Shown: positions 7,914-14,129 of the stretch, piece by piece
Layout: each line of letters begins with the position of its first letter
Position numbering within the stretch: the stretch's first letter is position 1
Assembly: GCF_009707865.1 (NCBI RefSeq)
Contig: NZ_WMBA01000019.1
Location: 1-64,000 of the forward strand
DNA length: 64,000 nt
Direction: 5' to 3'
Source: Amycolatopsis pithecellobii
Lineage (GTDB): Bacteria; Actinomycetota; Actinomycetes; Mycobacteriales; Pseudonocardiaceae
Notes under the pieces: generated by a model
Seen by the model: only the letters and a program-made list of their open reading frames with translations
Database searches by the model: none
What the model was told of the DNA's origin: nothing
Translations under genes and position numbers: made by a program

Positions 7914-7957
7914 TTCCCAAGCTGAATACGCGGGTTCGATTCCCGTCATCCGCTCTT
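7914..7957 (+). repeat. attR, 44-bp direct repeat copy 2
   Basis: Exact duplicate of the 3' tRNA-Gly sequence at 2264-2307, here without the 5' half of the tRNA. A 12-bp match CAGGTCAGAAGG also follows both copies (2310-2321 and 7971-7982). Chromosomal sequence resumes after 7957. Four tandem CCGTG units lie at 8048-8067. Confidence 0.9.
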
Positions 7958-8071
7958 GTGGTGAAGAGCCCAGGTCAGAAGGTGTCTACTTCGGACTTGG
8001 GCCTTCGTCGTTTCTGGGATTGGCTGGGCTGGTGGGCCATTAGCGGACCGTGCCGTGCCGTGCCGTGTCAG

Positions 8072-8474
8072 TCAGGGCAGCAGTTCGAACGAAGCGACGT
8101 GTCGTGGCTGTACAACGGAGAAATGCCTGGTGTCCAGCGTTGCCACGCGTGTTACGCCGAGGCGTTCCGCGAGCGCTACAACGCAGGCGTCGGCAGTGCC
8201 GAGCGGGAGGTCGCCATACTTGTCGACAAGATCGGCTGCGCGTGCGATGTCTGTCAAGATCATGGACTCCACGACGTAGAGGCCGTCCACGATGTCACGC
8301 AGGAAGTCCGCTTCCGCAGCTGCGGGACCCCAGCATGTAGCCGATCTCGACCAGCAGGGGTGCCGGCAGAACCAATGGTTCGAGAGTCGTTGTCAACAAC
8401 TCGGTGCATCGTTCGTGGTCTTCGTCGCGGCGATTTCCCATAGCAACGACGACGCCGGTGTCGACGAGGATTAC
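8072..8474 (-). pseudogene. PIN-domain (VapC-type) toxin, start lost and frameshifted
   Basis: Two frames together make one PIN protein. The first reads VILVDTGVVVAMGNRRDEDH to EIGYMLG; after one extra base in the run at about 8328-8331 the second reads AAAEADFLRDIVDGLYVVES to LPLGTADACVVALAERLGVT and VATLDTRHFSVVQPRH, ending at 8072. The acidic PIN residues (VDT, E of VEIGY, TADA, TLDTRH) are all still recognisable. The 403-nt span is 3x134+1, which fits a single inserted base. The expected start, GTGATCCTC overlapping the antitoxin TGA, is now GTAATCCTC, so the start codon is lost as well. The toxin is dead by two lesions. Confidence 0.75.
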
Positions 8475-8629
8475 GCGGTCTTACTCGATCCGCCGAGTTC
8501 GTCACCGGCGATCGTCTTCGAGCGCTTACCCAGGTCGGGTTCGGCGTCGAACACACCGACTGTGCGGAACCGCCGCCGGGGCCGCTCGGCCTCAGGAGCA
8601 TCGGCGAGCCGGCTCCCCTCGCTGCTCAT
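8471..8629 (-). CDS. Small antitoxin-like protein upstream of PIN pseudogene
   Basis: 52 residues (ATG 8627-8629, TAA 8471-8473), missed by length cut-offs. It is charged, with a Pro/Arg-rich front (EAERPRRRFRTVGVFDAEP) and a conserved-looking DLGKRSKTIAGDELGG tail. Its stop codon overlaps the place where the PIN toxin should start, the usual antitoxin-toxin coupling. The RFRTVGVFDAEPDLG type of tail is common in short actinobacterial proteins paired with PIN toxins. The antitoxin frame is intact although its toxin has decayed. Confidence 0.65.
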   Translation of the reverse strand: MSSEGSRLADAPEAERPRRRFRTVGVFDAEPDLGKRSKTIAGDELGGSSKTA

Positions 8630-8691
8630 GACCCCAGCCTAGTGGAACGCGATCCTCGTGGTCGGCCCACCGCACGGGGCGGGCCGCGCCA

Positions 8692-8787
8692 TCAGCGTGC
8701 CATTAGGTCCCCGTCACCGCCTGTAGTCCCCTTCCGATGCTTGTCCACGAGCTGGGACAGCCGGTCCGTGATCCGCTCGCCATCGCT
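8692..8787 (-). pseudogene. Second integrase tail remnant
   Basis: Thirty-one codons read SDGERITDRLSQLVDKHRKG and on to DGDLMAR, then TGA. This matches the extreme C-terminus of actinobacterial tyrosine integrases, compare SDADRIIADRLSKLVEEHRE in the first remnant, but it is a diverged relative and not a copy. The catalytic part is absent. It indicates an older element beyond the present right att site. Confidence 0.5.
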
Positions 8788-8827
8788 TAAGCTGCTCTGC
8801 AGCCCTGTCGCTGGAGGACGAGCAAAC

Positions 8828-9022
8828 ATGTCGCAGATCCACCGCACCCTTGTCAAGACGTGGCGCCGGATCGCGCTGTTCTACCGGCTGGCCTGCGCCC
8901 GGGACGACCTTCGTAGTCGGCAGTTGCGAGTGCCATCCGGTGTCTGGCTCTGCGCACAGTGTGAACGCATGCTGTGGGACTCGGACACCTTTGCCGTACA
9001 CAGCTGTCAACCGGCCGGCTGA
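8828..9022 (+). CDS. Small protein with Cys-x2-Cys...His-x-Cys cluster
   Basis: 64 residues from the ATG at 8828, behind a good ribosome site (GGAGGACG, about 8 bp away). The N-terminal half is basic and helical (VKTWRRIALFYRLACARDDL). The C-terminal half, VWLCAQCERMLWDSDTFAVH followed by SC, could bind one zinc as a tiny C2HC ribbon. No family is recognised. A longer reading from 8642 exists, but its extra part is low-complexity Arg/Pro and overlaps the integrase remnant in antisense. Confidence 0.5.
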   Translation: MSQIHRTLVKTWRRIALFYRLACARDDLRSRQLRVPSGVWLCAQCERMLWDSDTFAVHSCQPAG

Positions 9023-9037
9023 GGCTCTCCAGCACCA

Positions 9038-9565
9038 TCAATCGGTGGGGTTCCTTTGGCGCTGCCGCCCGCGCTTGACTGCGCCTACTACGACCTTGAT
9101 CACGAGGCCGAAGATGACCAGGTCCGCGAGCATCTGCCCGGTCACCACGAGCCGGGCGGCCTCGGTCTTCGCGGTGATGTCACCGAACCCGACGGTGGAA
9201 AACACGGTGACGGTGAAGTACAGCGCGTCGGTGTGCGACAGGCGCCCACCGAAGTTGCCGACCGAGAGTCCGGCTAGGACCACATAGGTGGCGGCGAACA
9301 GGAGCAGGAAGAACGGCACGCTGATGGCCAGCCCTTCGATCGCCCGCAGGCCGGGAAACGGGGACCGGACGATGAGCCAGACCTGGACCGCGACAAGGGC
9401 GCTGAACACGGCCAGCCCGACGACGAGCATCGTGATGGCGGCCGGGGCGGTGGAGTGGTCCAGCGGCAGCGCGTAGTACAGCGCCACCAGCGCGGCGACC
9501 GATCCCGCCGCGCGCAGTCCTGTCCAGGCGATCCTGCCTGCCGCCCTCGGAATCTGTTTCGTCAT
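9038..9565 (-). CDS. Two-pore-helix potassium channel family protein
   Basis: 175 residues with four hydrophobic helices. The last pair encloses the pore loop ALYFTVTVFSTVGFGDITAK, whose TVGFGD (124-129) is the K+ selectivity filter, so this is an Ion_trans_2 type channel subunit. Two extra N-terminal helices (about 15-65) precede a KcsA-like core, and no RCK or other regulatory domain follows, only a short basic tail. The ATG at 9563-9565 overlaps the stop of the upstream FUSC gene (ATGA), so the two are co-translated. The longer frame toward 10147 is a shadow. Confidence 0.85.
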   Translation of the reverse strand: MTKQIPRAAGRIAWTGLRAAGSVAALVALYYALPLDHSTAPAAITMLVVGLAVFSALVAVQVWLIVRSPFPGLRAIEGLAISVPFFLLLFAATYVVLAGLSVGNFGGRLSHTDALYFTVTVFSTVGFGDITAKTEAARLVVTGQMLADLVIFGLVIKVVVGAVKRGRQRQRNPTD

Positions 9566-10713
9566 GCTGCGGGCGCGGCGGGATGTGGCGGCCGTTGGGT
9601 GAGCAGGCCTGCGAGGAACATGACGATGACAGCGGCTCCCGCGCCGCACAGCGTCCACAGCACCCGGTAGCCCTCGGCGGAGAAGTTCGATGGTTGCGGG
9701 AGGTCGAGCAGGATCAGCACTCCCGCGGCGATGGCCGCACAGTAGAGCGCGTAGTTCCAGAAGCGGATCGCAAATCCGTGCATCAGGACGATGAGCGCGA
9801 CCACTTCGAGTCCACGGGTGATGGCGACCAAGGTTGCTCCTTGTTCGTTGGCAGGTATGAGCAGTAGCAACACAGCCGCGACGGCGCCGATCAGCGCACC
9901 GGCAAGGCGCTGTGCGGCTGTCAGCGCGCTCTGCTGCAGGCTTGGTTTCATCGCGACAATGGCGGCGATCGGTAGCCACGAACCGTGCGACAGGTTCAGT
10001 CCGAAGGCGATCGCGACGGTGCCGCCGATGACGACAGCGCGAATCACCGCGAACATGATCAGTGGTCGGGACATGGTGCGCCGCGAGGTGTCGCCGGGCA
10101 ACTCCGCGGCCAACGGGGGCCGGTCCTGGCGCCTGTGGATCAGCCACCCGATGAACGTCACCGCGATCCAGAGCGCCGCGCCCCCGGCCCAGGCGAGCAC
10201 CTGAGCCCAGGAGTGGCTGGTGATATGCGGCTGCTGATGGAACGAGTACGCGACCCCGAGGGTGATGATGAACCAGATATTGAGGAGCAAAGCGGCCACG
10301 AACCTGTGCGCCCCGAACGCGGCCGTCAGGCTCGCGACCAGGGTGACCGCGAACGCCGCCAGCGCCAGCCAGCCCCAGTTGCTCCCGCCGATACCGAACC
10401 CCAGCGCGGTCAACCCCGCGCCGATCAGCGCGAACACGGTGACACGCGACGCGCGGTTTCCGTAGCCGCCGCCCGGGTCGGCCAGGCCCGCGAACAACGT
10501 GCCGAACAATGCGCTCAGAAGATATTCCTCGTGCCCGATCGCCCAGAGGATCAGCAGCGGCACCAGCGTGACGTCAAGGAACAGCACCGCTCGCGGCCAG
10601 TTGATCCCCGCCGGCTTGAGCGCAAATACCTCCGACAGCCAGGCCGTGATCGTCCCCGTGTGAAGGGGCTTTCCGTCTCCTTCGCGCGTCCTGGCCGTCG
10701 TCACCTCGCTCAC
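9562..10713 (-). CDS. FUSC family membrane protein
   Basis: 383 residues with two blocks of five or six membrane helices (about 40-165 and 205-370) separated by a basic cytoplasmic loop (LIHRRQDRPPLAAELPGDTS). Block order and the segment LNLSHGSWLPIAAIVAMKPS with QQSALTAAQRLAGALIGAVA match the fusaric-acid-resistance/YccC-type FUSC proteins, which export aromatic acids or are of unknown substrate. The residues after SWLPIAAIVAMKPS are the FUSC_2 signature. Directly coupled to the K+-channel gene downstream, a pairing for which no common job is evident. Confidence 0.8.
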   Translation of the reverse strand: MSEVTTARTREGDGKPLHTGTITAWLSEVFALKPAGINWPRAVLFLDVTLVPLLILWAIGHEEYLLSALFGTLFAGLADPGGGYGNRASRVTVFALIGAGLTALGFGIGGSNWGWLALAAFAVTLVASLTAAFGAHRFVAALLLNIWFIITLGVAYSFHQQPHITSHSWAQVLAWAGGAALWIAVTFIGWLIHRRQDRPPLAAELPGDTSRRTMSRPLIMFAVIRAVVIGGTVAIAFGLNLSHGSWLPIAAIVAMKPSLQQSALTAAQRLAGALIGAVAAVLLLLIPANEQGATLVAITRGLEVVALIVLMHGFAIRFWNYALYCAAIAAGVLILLDLPQPSNFSAEGYRVLWTLCGAGAAVIVMFLAGLLTQRPPHPAAPAA

Positions 10714-10819
10714 CCACCTTCACGTCGACGGGGGCCACACCGCCGTCCCAGCGTCCCCCCACACCGGGGCACCCGGGCTAGGGCCGAAATGCCCATCTCC
10801 AGCCGATGAGGTGCGCACC

Positions 10820-12646
10820 TCACTCCACCGTGACGCTTTTCGCCAGGTTCCGGGGTTTGTCGATATCCCGGCCAAGGTGGTGTGCCAGGTGGTAGGCGAA
10901 TACCTGCAGCGGGATGGTGAACAGCAGCGGGTCCAGTTCCGGCTCACTCTTGGGCACCTTGATCACCGAGTCGGCCAGGGCGTCCGGCAGGTCCGCGTTC
11001 GTCACCGCGATCACGGGGCCGCCGCGCGCCTTGATTTGTTCTATCGTGCCGAGATTCTTCGACAGCAGCTCGTCATCGGGGACGACGATCACCGAAGGCA
11101 TCGACGGGTCGATCAGGGCCAGTGGGCCGTGCTTCAACTCGCCCGCCTGATACGCCTCCGCGTGGACGTACGAAATTTCCTTCAACTTCTGCGCGCCTTC
11201 CCGCGCGACGGGCCAGCCTCGGGCGCGGCCGATGAAGAACATCCGTTCCGCACCACTGTGTTCCTTTGCCACCGCGGAAATTTCGTCTTCCGCCGCCAGG
11301 ACTTCCGCTATCCGGGCGGGCAGGGCGTCCAGGCCGGCGACGATCCGTGCACCGTCCGAAAAGGACAGATCGCGCACCCGTCCCAACGAGAGCGCGAGCA
11401 TCGCGAAGCACACGCCCATGTTCGTGTAGGCCTTCGTGGAAGCGACCGAAACCTCAGGCCCCGCATGGAGGAACACGCCACTTCCGCACTCGCGGGCGAT
11501 CGCGCTGCCCACCGTGTTCACCGCGCCGATCACTTGCCCGCCCTTGCGGCGCAACTCCTGCACCGCCGCCAGTGTGTCCGCGGTTTCCCCGGATTGGCTT
11601 ACCGCAACGTACAAAGTGTCCTCTTCGACGACCGGATTCCGGTACCGCAACTCCGAAGCCGGTTCGGCATCCGCGGGCAGCCGCGCCCACTCCTCGACCA
11701 GGTTCGCCCCCAGCTGACCCGCGTAGTACGCCGAACCGCAACCGAGGAACTTCACCCGCCGGATCGACCGCAGCGCCCGCGGATCCAAGTTGATCCCGCC
11801 CAGCCGCGCCGTGCCGAAACGCTCGTCGAGCCGTCCCAGCAACGTGCGCCGCACCGATTCCGGTTGCTCCCAGATCTCCTTGTGCATGAAGTTCGCATAG
11901 CTGCCAAGGTCGTAGTCCGCGTCCTTCAAGTCCACTGTGGTCGGTGTCTTCGCCGTGCGATGCGCCTGCAGCGTGCTGGTCACGAAATCGGCGGCGGTGA
12001 TCGTTGCCAGCTCACCGTCGTCCAGATACACCACCCGTTGCGTGTACCGCACCAGCGCGGCCACATCCGAAGCGACGAACATCTCGCCGTCACCGATACC
12101 CAGCACGATCGGACTTCCGTTGCGCGCCACCACCAGCTGACCCGGGTTCTGCGCGTCCAGCACCACGATCCCGTACGCGCCATTGACTTCCCGCAACGTG
12201 GCCCGCACCGCGTCCTCCAGCGAACCGGCACCGTCCGCCAAGGCCGCGGCGATCAGGTGCGCCAGTGCCTCAGTGTCCGTTTCGGACACCAGCTGCACGC
12301 CATTGTCCGTCAGCCGGGCACGAAGCCGGCCCGCGTTCTCGATGATTCCGTTGTGCACCACGGCAATCCGCTTCGCGGCATCGGTATGTGGGTGTGCGTT
12401 GGCATCGCTTGGTTCGCCATGTGTTGCCCACCGGGTGTGTGCGATGCCCACAGTGGACGGTTGACCTTCGTCGGTCAGCTCCCGTAACTCATCCACCCGC
12501 ACCGCGGCCTTCGTGATCTTCAACCGGTTGCGATGGGCGACCGCGAGCCCAGCCGAGTCGTACCCGCGATATTCCAGCCGGTGCAAGCCTTCCAGCAGGA
12601 TCGGGGTGGCCGGCCTGCCACCGATGTAGCCCACGATTCCGCACAT
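10820..12646 (-). CDS. glmS: Glutamine-fructose-6-phosphate aminotransferase (isomerizing)
   Basis: 608 residues, normal length for GlmS. It makes glucosamine-6-phosphate from fructose-6-phosphate and glutamine, the first step to UDP-GlcNAc for peptidoglycan. MCGIVGYIGGRP gives the N-terminal catalytic Cys2 of the class II glutaminase domain (about 1-225, with GIAHTRWATHGEPS). Two SIS sugar-isomerase domains follow (about 285-425 with FLGCGSAYYAGQLG and SQSGETADT, and 455-600), ending in KSVTVE. An AGAGGGCGG ribosome site precedes the ATG. A small hypothetical gene ends 12 bp upstream, probably co-transcribed. A GAGGTG/CACCTC palindrome (10808-10821) overlaps the stop region. Confidence 0.97.
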   Translation of the reverse strand: MCGIVGYIGGRPATPILLEGLHRLEYRGYDSAGLAVAHRNRLKITKAAVRVDELRELTDEGQPSTVGIAHTRWATHGEPSDANAHPHTDAAKRIAVVHNGIIENAGRLRARLTDNGVQLVSETDTEALAHLIAAALADGAGSLEDAVRATLREVNGAYGIVVLDAQNPGQLVVARNGSPIVLGIGDGEMFVASDVAALVRYTQRVVYLDDGELATITAADFVTSTLQAHRTAKTPTTVDLKDADYDLGSYANFMHKEIWEQPESVRRTLLGRLDERFGTARLGGINLDPRALRSIRRVKFLGCGSAYYAGQLGANLVEEWARLPADAEPASELRYRNPVVEEDTLYVAVSQSGETADTLAAVQELRRKGGQVIGAVNTVGSAIARECGSGVFLHAGPEVSVASTKAYTNMGVCFAMLALSLGRVRDLSFSDGARIVAGLDALPARIAEVLAAEDEISAVAKEHSGAERMFFIGRARGWPVAREGAQKLKEISYVHAEAYQAGELKHGPLALIDPSMPSVIVVPDDELLSKNLGTIEQIKARGGPVIAVTNADLPDALADSVIKVPKSEPELDPLLFTIPLQVFAYHLAHHLGRDIDKPRNLAKSVTVE

Positions 12647-12658
12647 ACCCGCCCTCTT

Positions 12659-12916
12659 TCACCCGTAGACGATGCGCCGCAACTGGCGCTCGGTCAGCTC
12701 ACCCGCGCCAACCGGCCGCTCGGCCAGCTCAGCGGCCACGACCTGCCAGATCTCCGCGTTCTTGCGCCCACGCGCCTGCAGCTCGCCGTGCCGTCGGCGC
12801 ACGAACTCCTCCACCGTCTCGCGGTAGTACGCGATGACGTCCGCGATCACGCGCTCGGCGACCGCCGTCGGCAGGCCAGTGGAGCCCGCGATATGGCGCA
12901 CCAGCTGCTGATCCAT
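12659..12916 (-). CDS. Small conserved-type hypothetical protein upstream of glmS
   Basis: 85 residues from the ATG at 12914-12916 (MDQQLVRHIAGSTGLPTAVA). Entirely helical by appearance, with ERVIADVIAYYRETVEEFVR and a basic middle (RRRHGELQARGRKNAEIW), ending RQLRRIVYG. This could be a small nucleic-acid-binding protein, but no family is recognised. The start is uncertain: a purine-rich GAGGA directly abuts this ATG, and a longer form from 12943 is possible. Same strand as glmS with 12 bp between them. Confidence 0.6.
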   Translation of the reverse strand: MDQQLVRHIAGSTGLPTAVAERVIADVIAYYRETVEEFVRRRHGELQARGRKNAEIWQVVAAELAERPVGAGELTERQLRRIVYG

Positions 12917-12976
12917 TCCTCGACGTTCGCAGCCGGGCCGCATACAGGCAAGGTTCCTGCCCGAAATCGGGCAGGA

Positions 12977-14122
12977 TCAGCCGCCAGAGTGCATGTCCTC
13001 GGTCTCGGGGACCAGGTCGTCATCAGGGTCGTCGAGCCAGCCGTGCGGCAGCGTGACCTTGCCCGGCGAACCCTGGCGCCCACGCGGGCCCAGCGCATCC
13101 GCGGGGAACGGGGCGTCGTGGTCGAGCCGGGTGATCAGCTCGTTGAGCTCGTCGAGCGAGGACACCAGCGCGAACCGGCGGCGCAACTCGGAGCCGACCG
13201 GGAAGCCCATGAAGTACCAGGCCATGTGTTTACGCAGGTCACGCATGGCTTTGCCGGCCCCGTCGTGCTGGATGAGCAGCTCGGCGTGCCGCCGCAGCAC
13301 ACCCGCAACCTCGCCGAGCGACGGCCCGGCGGGCACCTCGCGACCCGCGAACGCCGCCTCCAGCTCGCCGAACAACCAGGGCCGTCCGAGGCAGCCGCGC
13401 CCGACGACCACGCCGTCGCAGCCGGTCTCGGCCATCATGCGCAGCGCGTCGTCCGCGGTGAAGATGTCGCCGTTGCCCAGCACGGGAATCGTCCGCACGG
13501 TTTCCTTCAAGCGGGCGATCGCGCTCCAGTCCGCCTTGCCCGAGTAGCGCTGCGCCGCGGTGCGTGCGTGCAGCGACACCGCCGCCGCACCCTCGGCCTC
13601 CGCGATCCGGCCCGCGTCGAGATACGTGTGGTGCTCGTCATCGATGCCGACGCGGAACTTGACGGTGAAGGGCACCCCGGCCGATTCCGCGGCTTTCACC
13701 GACGCCGACACGATGTCCGCGAACAGCCGCCGCTTGAACGGCAGCGCCGCGCCGCCGCCCTTGCGGGTCACCTTCGCGACCGGGCAGCCGAAGTTCGAGT
13801 CGATGTGATCCGCGAGCCCTTCGCCGACGATGATCCGCACGGCCTCGGCCATCGTCTTCGGGTCCACCCCGTACAGCTGCATCGACCTCGGCTTCTCGTG
13901 CTCGCCGAAGGTCATCATGTGCATCGTGCCGGGGTGCCGCTCGACGACCGCGCGGGCGGTGATCATCTCGCAGACGTAGATACCGGCGCCGTATTCCTGA
14001 CACAGCTGCCGGAACGCGACGTTCGTGATTCCGGCCATCGGGGCGAGCACGACCGGCGGATCGACCCGGTACGGGCCGATCTCGAGTGCGGGCTTGGTCA
14101 GGGTGGCGGTCACGCCGGCCAT
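12977..14122 (-). CDS. dusB: tRNA-dihydrouridine synthase
   Basis: 381 residues, an FMN-dependent TIM barrel that reduces uridines in tRNA D-loops. LAPMAGITNVAFRQLCQEYG is the N-terminal FMN-binding block, DSNFGCPVAKVTRKGGGAAL carries the catalytic Cys (113), and LHARTAAQRYSGKADW, PVLGNGDIFTADDAL and GVVVGRGCLGRPW complete the phosphate-binding strands. The helical C-terminal domain with DLRKHMAWYF is of the DusB/NifR3 type. The ATG at 14120-14122 is chosen. It begins only 7 bp after the CoA-ligase/SDR fusion gene and may be expressed from that operon's promoter in part. Confidence 0.93.
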   Translation of the reverse strand: MAGVTATLTKPALEIGPYRVDPPVVLAPMAGITNVAFRQLCQEYGAGIYVCEMITARAVVERHPGTMHMMTFGEHEKPRSMQLYGVDPKTMAEAVRIIVGEGLADHIDSNFGCPVAKVTRKGGGAALPFKRRLFADIVSASVKAAESAGVPFTVKFRVGIDDEHHTYLDAGRIAEAEGAAAVSLHARTAAQRYSGKADWSAIARLKETVRTIPVLGNGDIFTADDALRMMAETGCDGVVVGRGCLGRPWLFGELEAAFAGREVPAGPSLGEVAGVLRRHAELLIQHDGAGKAMRDLRKHMAWYFMGFPVGSELRRRFALVSSLDELNELITRLDHDAPFPADALGPRGRQGSPGKVTLPHGWLDDPDDDLVPETEDMHSGG

Positions 14123-14129
14123 TGTCGCA

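Larger units (their letters stand above)
2264..7957. mobile_element. Decayed integrative element in tRNA-Gly, 5.7 kb
   Basis: The last 41 bp of the tRNA plus 3 further bases (2264-2307) reappear without mismatch at 7914-7957. A tyrosine integrase remnant lies next to the left copy with its 3' end facing it, the usual arrangement for tRNA-borne integrative elements. A 20-bp direct repeat sits just inside each end. The middle (about 4.0-6.8 kb) is visibly richer in A+T than the chromosome, with many non-GC3 codons, which indicates foreign origin. Cargo: truncated regulator, HAD hydrolase, DUF6602 protein, DUF4411 and ImmA/IrrE pair, HNH nuclease. No replication or transfer gene and no intact integrase remain, so the element cannot move by itself. 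Confidence 0.85.

Noticed and set aside
8048-8067. Four tandem CCGTG units as a repeat element
   Set aside because: Short and isolated; recorded with attR but no role can be supported.
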